DNA from: Tigheibacillus halophilus
GTDB taxonomy: Bacteria > Bacillota > Bacilli > Bacillales > Amphibacillaceae
Assembly (NCBI RefSeq): GCF_042683165.1
Contig: NZ_JBHUIZ010000012.1
Coordinates: forward strand, 310,001-374,000
Direction: 5' to 3'
DNA: 64,000 bases
In this document: one piece after another, positions 42,953-51,864 of the stretch
Layout of the letters: each line of letters opens with the position of its first letter
How positions within the stretch are numbered: the first letter of the stretch is position 1
Notes under the pieces: model-generated
Told to the model about the DNA's origin: nothing
Databases searched by the model: none
What the model saw: only the letters and a program-made list of their open reading frames with translations
Position numbers and translations under genes: made by a program

Positions 42953-43984
42953 ATGCTTATCAAACCTAAGAAACTGCTCCAAGGAGACCGTGTAGCGACA
43001 ATAAGCCCTTCTTGGGGAGGGGCAGGGGAGCCGCAAATCAGATGGCGTTATGAACAGGGTGTAAAACGATTGGAAGAAATTTTTGGACTGGAAGTTGTTC
43101 CGATGCCAAACAGCTTAAAGGGTGAGGAGTATCTTTACCAGAATCCTAAAGCCCGGGCTGAAGACTTGATGATGGCCTTCAGGGATGAACGTATAAAAGG
43201 AATTATCGCCAATATTGGCGGGGAGGACAGCATCCGCTTGCTGCCGCATATTGATTTTGATGTGATCCGTGAAAATCCGAAAGTCTTCATGGGATATTCC
43301 GATGTGACTGTTTCCCACCTATTTTGTCACAAAGCAGGTATATCTTCGTTTTATGGTCCAGCTATTTTAACAGATTTTGCAGAGAATGTGGCGATGGATC
43401 CGTATACGATTGATATGGTAAAGCGGACACTTTTTTCCAACAAAGTGATTGGAGATATTCAGTCCGCAGCGAATTGGACAAGTGAACGTTTGGAGTGGTT
43501 GGAAGAAAACAGGTACAAACGGCGGACGATGCAGCCAAATGGCGGTTATGAAGTACTGCAGGGGTCAGGGGTTGTGAAGGGAAGCTTGATTGGTGGTTGT
43601 ATGTCTGTGCTTGAATTTGTGAAAGGAACGGTACTGTGGCCCGATGAAAAGTATTGGGAAGGCTGCATTATTTTCTTTGAAACATCGGAAGAAAAGCCGC
43701 ATCCCGATTCTATTAGGTATTGGCTGAGAAATTATGCTGCGCAAGGAATTTTACAAAAAGCGAGCGGCATGATTTTTGGTAAGCCACAGGATGAGGCTTA
43801 TTATGATGAATATAAGCATGAAATACAGCAAGTGATGAAAGAATATGGAGTGGAGGATTTGCCAGTTCTTTACAACATGAATTTTGGCCATACCGAGCCG
43901 AAATTCATTTTGCCCTATGGTGCGTTGGCTGAAATTGATTGTGATAAGAAATCTTTTGCGATTTTGGAAAGCGGTACAGAATGA
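42953..43984 (+). CDS. S66-family serine peptidase (MccF/LD-carboxypeptidase-like)
   Basis: 343 residues. The Ser-Glu-His catalytic set is visible: nucleophile Ser in GYSDVT (about 113-118), Glu in GGCMSVLEF (about 215-223) and His in FGHTEPKF (about 310-317). The longer form with VATISPSWGGAGEP near the start matches MccF-like proteins, which cleave microcin C-type peptide-nucleotides and acylated aminonucleosides, rather than the short LdcA of cell-wall recycling. It could give self-immunity or resistance to such antibiotics. ATG at 42953 after GGGGGAAGGG; a GTG at 42944 is less likely. Confidence 0.85.
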   Translation: MLIKPKKLLQGDRVATISPSWGGAGEPQIRWRYEQGVKRLEEIFGLEVVPMPNSLKGEEYLYQNPKARAEDLMMAFRDERIKGIIANIGGEDSIRLLPHIDFDVIRENPKVFMGYSDVTVSHLFCHKAGISSFYGPAILTDFAENVAMDPYTIDMVKRTLFSNKVIGDIQSAANWTSERLEWLEENRYKRRTMQPNGGYEVLQGSGVVKGSLIGGCMSVLEFVKGTVLWPDEKYWEGCIIFFETSEEKPHPDSIRYWLRNYAAQGILQKASGMIFGKPQDEAYYDEYKHEIQQVMKEYGVEDLPVLYNMNFGHTEPKFILPYGALAEIDCDKKSFAILESGTE

Positions 43985-44089
43985 GGGAAAAATCAGGATT
44001 TTAGATGCTGTGACAAATAGCTTGTGATATGTGAAAGCCTACTTTCTATGTGTAAAAGAAACATAAAATAAGTTTAAATCCTCACACGC

Positions 44090-44119
44090 TTGACTTTTCA
44101 TATACTTACGTCATATAGT
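44090..44119 (+). promoter_or_regulatory. Sigma-A promoter of the proS leader
   Basis: TTGACT, 18-base spacer, TATAGT. Confidence 0.75.
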
Positions 44120-44125
44120 TGAGTT

Positions 44126-44385
44126 AATAATTGAAACGATGAAAAGGATTAGTACCGTTCTGCAGTCTTTTACAGAGAGGAAAGGGTAGGTGCAACTTTC
44201 CAAAGACAGGGATGGGAACCTGCCTTCGAGTTCGCTTTTTGTTGATTTCTCCTTTTAGGCTGGATCAACAAAAAGCGCGGGTCTGTCCGTTATCAAATGA
44301 AGTGTGTCAACGCAGTTTTCGCATTGGCAAACAAGGGTGGTACCACCAATCCTCGGTCCCTTATACGGATGGAGGTTTTTTTGTG
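44126..44385 (+). promoter_or_regulatory. Pro-specific T-box leader of proS
   Basis: GGATTAGTACC near 44147 is the AGTA element, GGGTAGGTGC near 44184 the apical loop of stem I, and the specifier loop reads GAACCTGCCTTC with codon CCU at 44219-44221 (Pro). The T-box AAGGGTGGTACCACC lies at about 44333-44347. The terminator (about 44351-44382) pairs CCTCGGTCC with GGATGGAGG, then T7. Uncharged tRNA-Pro should allow readthrough into proS. Confidence 0.94.
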
Positions 44386-44454
44386 TTCGCGGATTGAAGG
44401 ACAGAACCTGGTACTTGGAGGGAAATCCCTATCAAAATAAAAGAGGTGTTCAGA

Positions 44455-45894
44455 TTGGGTAAGAAGAATAAGGATTTCGTGGAGAAAATCACAGCCATGG
44501 AGGATGATTTTGCGCAGTGGTATACAGATGTGGTGAAGCAGGCACAAATGGTTGATTATGGTGCTGTACGCGGAACCATGATCATCAAGCCGTATGGTTT
44601 TGCAATTTGGGAAAATATCAAGAATGAATTGGATAGACGTTTTAAAGAAACAGGCCATCAAAATGTATATTTCCCTTTGTTCATTCCAGAAAGCCTGCTG
44701 CAAAAAGAAAAAGATCATATTGAAGGATTTGCACCGGAAGTGGCTTGGGTGACCCACGGCGGAGATGAAGAGTTGGCAGAACGTCTAGTAGTACGTCCTA
44801 CGTCAGAAGTGTTATTCGGCGAATACTACGCTAAAAATATCCATTCCTATCGTGATTTGCCCATGTTATACAATCAGTGGGCTAACGTGGTTCGCTGGGA
44901 AAAAACTACTCGTCCGTTCCTGCGCACATCAGAATTCCTTTGGCAAGAGGGACATACATGTCATGCAGACCAACAGGACGCCGAAGAAGAGACAAAACGC
45001 ATGCTGGAAATCTATGCGGAAATATGTGAAAAGTACCTCGCTATCCCACTTATAAAGGGTCGCAAAACAGAGAAGGAAAAATTTGCGGGAGCAGATTATA
45101 CGCTGACGATTGAAAGTTTGATGCATGACGGCAAAGCATTGCAGTCCGGAACGTCGCATTATCTGGGAACGGGATTTGCAGATGCCTTCAATATCAATTA
45201 TTCCGATAAGGACGGCGAAACGAAATTGGTTCATACGACTTCCTGGGGAATGTCTACAAGAATCATTGGCGGGTTGATCATGATGCATGGAGATAATCGT
45301 GGATTGGTTGTACCGCCGAAAATCGCACCAATACAGGCAATGATCGTTCCGATTGCTCAGCATAAAGAAGGGGTTCTTGATAAGGCATACGAGTTGCGTG
45401 ATCAATTGAAAGACTTGATACGTGTAGACATCGACGCCAGTGACAAGATGCCAGGCTGGAAATTCAATGAATATGAGATGAAAGGGATCCCTGTCCGTAT
45501 TGAAATGGGTCCGAAAGATATGGAGAAAGAACAGGTAGTGCTTGCTCGTCGTGATACAGGTGAAAAGGAATTTGTAGCCCTGACAGATTTGCACACACGC
45601 CTGCCGAAACTGTTGGAAGAAATTCAACAGAACTTGTTTGATAAAGCGTTGGTTCACCGCGAGGAAATGACCACTGTAGCGAAAAATTTGGAAGAATTCC
45701 AGAAAGTGCTAGATGAAAAGGGTGGCTTTATCAAAGCAATGTGGTGTGGAGATCAAGCTTGTGAAGAAAAAATCAAGGAAGATTGCCAAGCAACTTCCAG
45801 ATGTATTCCTTTTGAGCAAGAAGAAGTCAGCGACTCATGCGTCTGCTGTGGAAAAAAAGCGAAAGAACTTGTTTACTGGGCGAAAGCATATTAG
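44455..45894 (+). CDS. proS: Prolyl-tRNA synthetase (short, eukaryote/archaeal-like type)
   Basis: A class II aminoacyl-tRNA synthetase charging tRNA-Pro. 479 residues without the YbaK editing insertion of the long bacterial ProS, so it is the ProS type 3, like B. cereus ProS2. Motif 2 region VVRWEKTTRPFLRTSEFLWQ (about 144-163), motif 3 GLIMMHGDNRGLVVPP (about 270-285). The C-terminal zinc-like domain has Cys in MWCGDQACEE and in DSCVCCGKKAKEL and ends in the conserved YWAKAY. TTG at 44455 is chosen: AAGAGGTG lies six bases upstream, and the GTG at 44446 is inside that SD. Confidence 0.96.
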   Translation: MGKKNKDFVEKITAMEDDFAQWYTDVVKQAQMVDYGAVRGTMIIKPYGFAIWENIKNELDRRFKETGHQNVYFPLFIPESLLQKEKDHIEGFAPEVAWVTHGGDEELAERLVVRPTSEVLFGEYYAKNIHSYRDLPMLYNQWANVVRWEKTTRPFLRTSEFLWQEGHTCHADQQDAEEETKRMLEIYAEICEKYLAIPLIKGRKTEKEKFAGADYTLTIESLMHDGKALQSGTSHYLGTGFADAFNINYSDKDGETKLVHTTSWGMSTRIIGGLIMMHGDNRGLVVPPKIAPIQAMIVPIAQHKEGVLDKAYELRDQLKDLIRVDIDASDKMPGWKFNEYEMKGIPVRIEMGPKDMEKEQVVLARRDTGEKEFVALTDLHTRLPKLLEEIQQNLFDKALVHREEMTTVAKNLEEFQKVLDEKGGFIKAMWCGDQACEEKIKEDCQATSRCIPFEQEEVSDSCVCCGKKAKELVYWAKAY

Positions 45895-45957
45895 GCTATG
45901 TCCGTATATCTTCATGTATCGAAAAAGTTTTCCAAATACATCAGTTTTCAGTAAGTT

Positions 45958-45997
45958 GAAATGCGGATATGTATACCATGTCCGCATTTCTTTTTTT
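45958..45997 (+). terminator. Terminator of proS
   Basis: GAAATGCGGA pairs with TCCGCATTTC, then seven T residues. Confidence 0.9.
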
Positions 45998-46086
45998 ATC
46001 TTTCGGGAGGAGAAACGTCATCATCGAAAAAAGCAAGGCAGAGGTGGATTCCCTGCATAGCGTGGTACTTTAGTCAAAAATAAGTA

Positions 46087-46116
46087 TTGCAAATAGATAT
46101 GGAATTGTGTTATAAA
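46087..46116 (+). promoter_or_regulatory. Sigma-A promoter of the amidohydrolase/ABC operon
   Basis: TTGCAA, 18-base spacer, TATAAA, 41 bases before the M20 start codon. Confidence 0.65.
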
Positions 46117-46157
46117 TATACATAATAACTTATAAAAATACAAAACAGGTGATAATA

Positions 46158-47330
46158 ATGAAGAAATTAATGAATAAAGAAATGCAACAAATAGAGCCGA
46201 AACTTTGGGAAATCGTAAATAAACTATATGAACATCCTGAACTTGGCGATCAAGAATACAGGTCTTCACAGCACTTGATTGATATTCTTATGGAACATGG
46301 TTTCCAGGTTGACAAAGGGATTGCCGGCAGAAAGACTGCTTTTAAAGCAACATATTCCAGTGGAAAACCGGGACCGACGATTGCATATCTCGCTGAATAT
46401 GATGCCCTTCCAGGTGTGGGGCATGGGTGTGGCCATAACTTGATTGGCACAATGAGTACTGGAGCAGGAGTGCTTCTTAGCAAATGCATCCAACAAACCG
46501 GCGGCACAGTGGTCGTGCTTGGTACTCCGGCGGAAGAAACCAACGGCGCCAAAGTGCCAATGAGTGAAGAAGGGGTCTTTAATGGTATAGACGCTGCCAT
46601 GATTGTTCACCCGAATGGTGATTCTTATCGAAGCGGAAAATCCCTGGCTATGGATGCCATTCAGTTTGCTTACACTGGCAAAAGCGCTCATGCTGCATCT
46701 GCCCCGGAGAAAGGGGTTAACGCCTTGGATAGTGTGATTCAGCTATTTAATGGCATTAATGCTCTGCGTCAACATGTACCGTCATCGGTGCGTATTCACG
46801 GAATCATTGCAGATGGCGGAAAAGCAGCCAACGTTGTCCCCGATTATGCAGTGGCCCAATTTTATGTCAGGGCGGAAGAACGCCTTCTATTGGATGACGT
46901 GGTGGAAAAAGTAAAGAATATAGCAGAAGGTGCGGCGCAAATGACGGGTGCAAAACTGGCAATCTCGAATTACGAGTTAAGCTACGACAATATGATTACA
47001 AATGAGGCAATGTCTGCTGCATTCACAGATAATCTGCAGAAAGTGAGCGATTTGCCGATTTTTCCAGCAAAAGAAGGCAGCGGATCTATCGATATGGGAA
47101 ATGTCAGCCATGTCGTACCGGCGATTCATCCCTATATTGGCTTGAATGATTCCAGTCTTGTGGCGCATACGAAAGAGTTTGCAGATCAAACCATCAGTGA
47201 GGATGGACATCAGACATTGATATCTGGTGCCCTGGCCCTGGCAGGAACTGGATATGATTTGTTAACCGATTCTGCATTACTTGAGAATGTTAAAAATGAA
47301 TTTGCTGAAAAAACGACAAAGCAATCATAG
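46158..47330 (+). CDS. M20-family amidohydrolase (YhaA/PM20D2-like)
   Basis: 390-residue zinc amidohydrolase. Metal site: YDALPGVGHGCGHNLIG (about 79-95) with the Cys/His pair typical of the M20D branch, then TPAEETNGAK with the catalytic Glu near 126 and MIVHPNGDS near 150. The lid domain starts at about 175 (FAYTGKSAHAA). It should split N-acyl or peptide-like amino acid conjugates. It is the first gene of an operon with a polar amino acid importer 33 bases downstream, which suggests that the importer brings in the conjugate or the released amino acid. ATG at 46158, AGGTG upstream. Confidence 0.88.
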   Translation: MKKLMNKEMQQIEPKLWEIVNKLYEHPELGDQEYRSSQHLIDILMEHGFQVDKGIAGRKTAFKATYSSGKPGPTIAYLAEYDALPGVGHGCGHNLIGTMSTGAGVLLSKCIQQTGGTVVVLGTPAEETNGAKVPMSEEGVFNGIDAAMIVHPNGDSYRSGKSLAMDAIQFAYTGKSAHAASAPEKGVNALDSVIQLFNGINALRQHVPSSVRIHGIIADGGKAANVVPDYAVAQFYVRAEERLLLDDVVEKVKNIAEGAAQMTGAKLAISNYELSYDNMITNEAMSAAFTDNLQKVSDLPIFPAKEGSGSIDMGNVSHVVPAIHPYIGLNDSSLVAHTKEFADQTISEDGHQTLISGALALAGTGYDLLTDSALLENVKNEFAEKTTKQS

Positions 47331-47363
47331 TTACCCCAAATATACACTAAAGGAGAAAACATC

Positions 47364-48128
47364 ATGAAAAAATGGTCTATAGGAATTCTCATTATATTAT
47401 TAACGGGCATGCTTGCTGCCTGTGGCAATAGTAAACAAGCAGAAGGAAAGGATAAGAAAATATTGGAGCTGGCAACTTCTGCTGATTTTCCGCCATTTGA
47501 ATCCCATGATAAAAGTGGCGATATTGTTGGATTTGACATTGATTTGGCGAGCTATATCGCTAAACAACTTGGTTATGAGTTAAAAGTGAAAGATATGAAA
47601 TTCGATGGCCTTATCGGCGCACTGCAAGCCAACCGTGTAGATATGGTGATGGCAGGGATGAGCGCGACAGAAAAACGCCGCAACAATGTTGATTTTTCCA
47701 AGGAATATAATCGCTCTGGGGAAATGTTCATTTTCAAGAAAGGAAAACAGTTCCGTGACCTGGAGGGTTTAAAAGGAAAAACCATCGGTGTTCAGCTTGG
47801 TACTATTCAAGCTGAAGGGGCTGATAAATTGGCGGAAAAATACGGTTTTACCGTGAAGAAACTGGATAGCGCTAATATTATCGCAGAGGAGCTTGCTTCC
47901 AACCGCATCGATGTAGGCTATTTGGATAAAACAGTAGCAAAAGGATTTGTGAAGAAACAAGATTTGAATGGATTTGACGACCCGACCACGAGTTCCCCGG
48001 GGATGGGGATTGCTTTTCCAAAAGGCAGTGGGTTAACGAAAAAGGTAGATAAAGTGATTGAGAAAATGGAAAGCAACGGGGAATTGGACAAATTAAAGAA
48101 TAAATGGCTGGCTGACTATCAGGAGTAA
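47364..48128 (+). CDS. Polar amino acid ABC transporter substrate-binding lipoprotein
   Basis: 254-residue lipoprotein (lipobox LAAC, Cys20) of the bacterial extracellular solute-binding family 3. ATSADFPPFESHD (about 37-49), VGFDIDLASYIAKQLGYEL (about 54-72) and NRVDMVMAGMSATEKRR (about 89-105) are the usual ligand-site segments. It resembles ArtP/YckB-type arginine- or cystine-binding proteins, but the ligand is undetermined. SD AAAGGAG. Confidence 0.9.
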   Translation: MKKWSIGILIILLTGMLAACGNSKQAEGKDKKILELATSADFPPFESHDKSGDIVGFDIDLASYIAKQLGYELKVKDMKFDGLIGALQANRVDMVMAGMSATEKRRNNVDFSKEYNRSGEMFIFKKGKQFRDLEGLKGKTIGVQLGTIQAEGADKLAEKYGFTVKKLDSANIIAEELASNRIDVGYLDKTVAKGFVKKQDLNGFDDPTTSSPGMGIAFPKGSGLTKKVDKVIEKMESNGELDKLKNKWLADYQE

Positions 48129-48198
48129 GGATACAGGGCATATCCCTTCAGGCAAGCTTAAAATCTGTTGATAAAAATGTTTGGAAAGAGGTGGCGGC

Positions 48199-48858
48199 AT
48201 GAATTTGGACTTTTCGCAAATCGTGCCATATATTCCTTATATGCTGAAAGGGATATGGGTAACATTAAAGTTTGTCATGATGGCAATCTGTATTGGTTTT
48301 GTACTGGGGACAATCTTATCTTTATTTAAAATTACTAAAATAAAAATTTTAAAAGTAATAGCAGATGTCTACACATCTATTTTCCGCGGAACCCCGCTTA
48401 TTTTGCAGCTTATGTTGTTTTATTTTGCTGTACCGCAGTTGAGCGGCTATGATATCTCGCCATTTTTGTCAGCAATCATGGCATTTGGCTTGAATTCAGC
48501 TGCTTATGTATCAGAAATCATTCGTGCAGGAATCATGGCCGTTGATCGTGGCCAAACGGAAGCAGCGCAGGCACTAGGTGTTCCTTACAGACAAATGATG
48601 GTGAACATTATATTGCCGCAAGCGTTGAAGAATATTTTGCCCGCTTTGATGAATGAATTCATCACACTAACGAAAGAATCCGCAATTGTGTCTGTCATAG
48701 GTTACGTGGATTTAATGCGCCGAGCACAAATTGTCGGTGCGGATATTTACCGCAATTTCGAACCACTGCTATTTGCTGGTTTAATCTATTGGATAATGGT
48801 ATTCATTCTGACTAAAATCGGCAAAATGGTTGAACGGAGGCTTCATTACAGTGATTAA
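48199..48858 (+). CDS. Polar amino acid ABC transporter permease
   Basis: 219-residue HisM-type permease with five hydrophobic segments and the EAA loop QTEAAQALGVPYRQMMVNII (about 121-140). ATG at 48199 with AAAGAGGTGG upstream. The 3' end overlaps the ATPase gene by 8 bases. Confidence 0.92.
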   Translation: MNLDFSQIVPYIPYMLKGIWVTLKFVMMAICIGFVLGTILSLFKITKIKILKVIADVYTSIFRGTPLILQLMLFYFAVPQLSGYDISPFLSAIMAFGLNSAAYVSEIIRAGIMAVDRGQTEAAQALGVPYRQMMVNIILPQALKNILPALMNEFITLTKESAIVSVIGYVDLMRRAQIVGADIYRNFEPLLFAGLIYWIMVFILTKIGKMVERRLHYSD

Positions 48859-49573
48859 GGTAGAAAACTTATGCAAGGATTTTGGCGAGAATAACGTGCT
48901 GCAAGGTATCACCACGACAATCCAGGATGGAGAAGTTGTTGCAGTTATCGGACCATCGGGGTCAGGGAAGTCAACTTTTCTGCGCTGTTTGAATTTGCTC
49001 GAAGAACCGACTTCCGGCGATGTATCAATTAATGATCAGAAGATTACCGCACCCAAAGTAAATAGAGCTTTGGTTCGTAAAAATATTGGCATGGTATTTC
49101 AGCATTTTCATTTGTTTGGTCATATGACGGTGCTGGAAAACATCACATATGCGCCGATGAAAGTGAAAAAGATGAACAAAAAAGAAGCAGGGCAGTTGGC
49201 TTTGGAGCTGCTAAGGAAGGTTGGGATGACAGACAAGGCAGACGCCTATCCGAATCGTTTATCAGGCGGACAAAAGCAACGTGTGGCCATTGCAAGGGCT
49301 TTGGCAATGGAGCCGGAAATCATGCTGTTTGATGAACCAACTTCTGCGCTTGACCCGGAGATGGTTAAAGAAGTATTGGATGTCATGAAGGATCTAGCCA
49401 ATACCGGTATGACCATGGTTATTGTCACGCATGAAATGGGATTCGCCAGAGAAGTGGCAGATCGGATCTTGTTTATGGCAGAGGGGAAACTTGTAGAGGA
49501 AGGTGTCCCTGAAACGTTTTTTAAACAGCAGAAAACAGAACGCGCCCGGAACTTTCTGGCCAAAATCTTATAA
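48851..49573 (+). CDS. Polar amino acid ABC transporter ATP-binding protein
   Basis: 240-residue ATPase. Walker A GPSGSGKST (about 33-41), signature LSGGQKQRVAIARAL (about 138-152), Walker B IMLFDEPTSALDPEM (about 158-172). GTG start at 48851, ten bases after GGAGG within the permease gene; upstream in-frame TTG at 48830 lacks an SD. It is the last gene of the four-gene unit and ends 16 bases before a germination-gene relic; no terminator lies between them. Confidence 0.93.
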   Translation: MIKVENLCKDFGENNVLQGITTTIQDGEVVAVIGPSGSGKSTFLRCLNLLEEPTSGDVSINDQKITAPKVNRALVRKNIGMVFQHFHLFGHMTVLENITYAPMKVKKMNKKEAGQLALELLRKVGMTDKADAYPNRLSGGQKQRVAIARALAMEPEIMLFDEPTSALDPEMVKEVLDVMKDLANTGMTMVIVTHEMGFAREVADRILFMAEGKLVEEGVPETFFKQQKTERARNFLAKIL

Positions 49574-49589
49574 TATCAGAGTACAGTAA

Positions 49590-49772
49590 AATGAATTCAA
49601 AGCGGATTACTTTGACTTTGGGCAAGCTTTACACCGTGAATACCCATCTTGCTGGAAAAAAACTGAAAACAATTGGAAGCCCCTATTTTCCAAAATGCCA
49701 ATTGATATAGAAGTGACTTTTCAAATAAAAGAAACCGACGTCGTGAAGAACAGCGAGGATCGTCCTCACTAA
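49590..49772 (+). pseudogene. 3' remnant of a germinant-receptor C subunit gene (GerAC/GerKC type)
   Basis: A 60-codon frame with no start codon, bounded upstream by TAA at 49587. It reads EFKADYFDFGQALHREYPSC, then WKKTENNWKPLF, then a strand like IEVTFQIKET, and stops. The pattern (K-A-D-x-x-x-F-G, L-H-R-x-Y-P, W-K-K, N-W-x-x-x-F, then alternating V/I residues) is that of the extreme C-terminus of Ger(x)C spore-germination lipoproteins. The rest of the gene, and any gerA/gerB partners, are absent, so this is a deletion remnant. It implies descent from a spore-forming line. Confidence 0.7.
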
Positions 49773-49785
49773 TCTAAAGAAGAGT

Positions 49786-49819
49786 CATCACTCAGATGAA
49801 TAGGCACATCTGAGTGATG
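49786..49819. terminator. Hairpin terminator between the ger relic and the peroxidase gene
   Basis: CATCACTCAGATG pairs perfectly with CATCTGAGTGATG (13 bp). On the minus strand a T-rich run follows. Confidence 0.7.
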
Positions 49820-49827
49820 TGTTCTTC

Positions 49828-50301
49828 CTACAATGCCTTTTCAATTTCTTCAGCGAGGCTTTCCGGTTTGGTTTGTGGTGCGAAACGCTGGAGTACTTCC
49901 CCGTCTCTGCCAACAAGGAATTTAGTGAAATTCCATTTGATTTGCTTGCCCATCATTCCCTTGGCCTCATTCGTCAAATAGTTATAAAGCGGATGCGCTT
50001 GCTTTCCTTTGACATCGATTTTAGCAAACATGGGGAAGGTAACACCGTAGTTTAGCTGGCAAAATGACTGTATTTCATCATTGGAGCCAGGATCCTGGCT
50101 TGCAAACTGGTTGCAGGGAAATCCAAGTATTTCCAGACCTTTATCATGATATTGCTCATAAAGTCCCTGTAAACCTTCTAACTGTGGAGTGAACCCGCAT
50201 TTGCTTGCTGTGTTGACAATCAACAGCACATAGCCTTTATAGTCCGCCAGACGCTTTTTTTCTCCTTTGATTGTTTCTGCCTGAAAATCATATACGTTCA
50301 T
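49828..50301 (-). CDS. bsaA: Glutathione peroxidase-family thiol peroxidase
   Basis: 157 residues of thioredoxin fold, like B. subtilis BsaA. It reduces hydroperoxides, in this group usually with thioredoxin or bacillithiol rather than glutathione. The peroxidatic Cys is in NTASKCGFTPQ (Cys35, not selenocysteine), the Gln in LGFPCNQFASQDPG (about 67-80), with a second Cys in the same motif, and the Trp/Asn pair in IKWNFTKFLV (about 122-131). SD AAAGGAGG upstream. Confidence 0.93.
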   Translation of the reverse strand: MNVYDFQAETIKGEKKRLADYKGYVLLIVNTASKCGFTPQLEGLQGLYEQYHDKGLEILGFPCNQFASQDPGSNDEIQSFCQLNYGVTFPMFAKIDVKGKQAHPLYNYLTNEAKGMMGKQIKWNFTKFLVGRDGEVLQRFAPQTKPESLAEEIEKAL

Positions 50302-50419
50302 TTTTTGCCTCCTTTATCAAAGGATACATGCAGTTATACAAGGTGTCAAAAGGGTTGTCCCGTCGTGGATATACAAAACGCAAAGGAAACTGCTTTTATA
50401 TGGAATCCACACGTTTTAG

Positions 50420-50861
50420 ACAGCATTGCACACTTTTATTTATGGCCAAAGATGTATGATGCAAGGGCAGCGAAAAAAGAAATGATGCCAGCGACTAGCC
50501 CAAAATCTCTGATATATCTTCCGTTAGAAACGGCTGCCAATTGAAATAGATAACCACTGCAAGGTAAGTCAACAAAATTATGATACCTCAGTACTACTTA
50601 CCAGACTGCATAGCTAGCGAGCCAAAAAATCTTTTGAATAAACGCGCAGGCTAAAGTTGAAATGGCAGCATGTAATCGGAAGCAGGATGTGCTGGAAACT
50701 AATGCCAGCATTACCGCAAAGCCATTTTTTTTGAGAAACAAGGATTTCAGTTGATGTGAAAGCAAACCGACAAAAGAAGCGGCATTGCAATTGCACTCAC
50801 AAATTATATATGTGCCCAAAAACTGTCGCAGCAGCATGAAAGCGGACCAGGCAGTCATCAC
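50420..50861 (-). pseudogene. Probable degraded membrane-protein gene
   Basis: The 580-base gap before trhO holds, on the minus strand, hydrophobic frames broken by stops and shifts: an 87-codon frame from 50861 (WSAFMLLRQFLGTYIIC...), then ILLTYLAVVIYFNW near 50580, then in another frame LVAGIISFFAALASYIFGHK ending near 50448. The order and hydrophobicity suggest a multi-pass transporter that has decayed, but no family could be named. Confidence is limited because the segments are short. Confidence 0.35.
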
Positions 50862-50877
50862 AACTGTCTGGTCCGCT
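50841..50877. terminator. Hairpin at the 3' end of trhO
   Basis: AGCGGACCAG pairs with CTGGTCCGCT (10 bp). T-runs are short on both sides, so efficiency is uncertain. Confidence 0.6.
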
Positions 50878-50883
50878 TATGCG

Positions 50884-51864
50884 TTATATGGCTTCTTGCT
50901 TATTTTTTTCTTCTTCTGCAATAGCATCCAATCTGCGCTGCACTTCTTCATCTGACAGATTGTGCTCTTTCACGTACATATTTATTGGGCTAACTCTGCA
51001 TTCATGTGAGCAGCCGCGCATATATTTATGCTCGTTTTCCTCCGAGCAAAGCATTTGTCTGTTACAATCCGGGTTGGCACAATTGACATAACGTTCACAT
51101 GGCTTGCCGTCAAAATAATCGACCCCAACGACAACATGTTCCTTCCTGTTGATCGGTACGGAAAGGCGCTCATCAAACACATAGCATTGGCCGTCCCATA
51201 ACTCACCTTGTACTTCGGGATCTTTTCCGTATGTCACAATACCGCCATGAAGCTGATTGACATCTTCTATGCCCTCATCCATCAGCCAGCCGGTGAATTT
51301 TTCACAGCGGATACCGCCAGTGCAATATGTCAGCACTTTTTTTCCTTTTAATTCATCTTTATGTTCCTTGATCCATTCTGGCAGGTCGCGGAAAGAGGCG
51401 ATATCGGGGTTGATAGCTCCGCGAAAATGGCCCAGCTCATATTCATAATCATTTCGTGTATCAAGGATGACAGCATCTTCTTCCTGCATCGCCTTGAAGA
51501 ATTCTGAAGGTGACAGGAATTTTCCAGTTTTTTCAATTGGGCTCACGGCATCATCCAAGCGAAGTGTTACAAGCTCAGGACGATGTCTGACATGCATTTT
51601 TTTAAATGCGTGTCCGTCATGCTGATCGATTTTAAATGGCATATCGGCAAAACGTGAATCGCAGTGCATTGCATCCATATACTTTTGTGTCTGTTCCATG
51701 GTACCTGAAACGGTTCCGTTGATTCCTTCATGTGCTACCAATATACGACCCTTCAAGCCTAGATTTTTACAGAATTTGAGATGTTCTGCTGCAAAGCCTT
51801 CGGGATCTTCAAGAGGTACGAATTTGTAATACAGCAGCACCTGATAATTATTTGTTTCTTCCAT
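50884..51864 (-). CDS. trhO: Oxygen-dependent tRNA uridine(34) hydroxylase
   Basis: 326-residue rhodanese-domain enzyme that makes 5-hydroxyuridine at wobble U34. The N-terminal acylphosphatase-like domain has VAHEGINGTVSG (about 43-54); the rhodanese domain carries Cys181 in YCTGGIRCEKF with a second Cys at 187; the C-terminal Cys-rich part (NCANPDCNRQMLC and GCSHECR) probably binds metal. Similar to B. subtilis YbfQ and E. coli YceA. ATG at 51864 after AGGTGGG; GTG at 51876 belongs to the SD. Confidence 0.93.
   Translation of the reverse strand: MEETNNYQVLLYYKFVPLEDPEGFAAEHLKFCKNLGLKGRILVAHEGINGTVSGTMEQTQKYMDAMHCDSRFADMPFKIDQHDGHAFKKMHVRHRPELVTLRLDDAVSPIEKTGKFLSPSEFFKAMQEEDAVILDTRNDYEYELGHFRGAINPDIASFRDLPEWIKEHKDELKGKKVLTYCTGGIRCEKFTGWLMDEGIEDVNQLHGGIVTYGKDPEVQGELWDGQCYVFDERLSVPINRKEHVVVGVDYFDGKPCERYVNCANPDCNRQMLCSEENEHKYMRGCSHECRVSPINMYVKEHNLSDEEVQRRLDAIAEEEKNKQEAI

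Noticed and set aside
44929..45657. 242-codon minus-strand frame opposite proS
   Set aside because: Entirely antisense to the synthetase gene and without a start signal.
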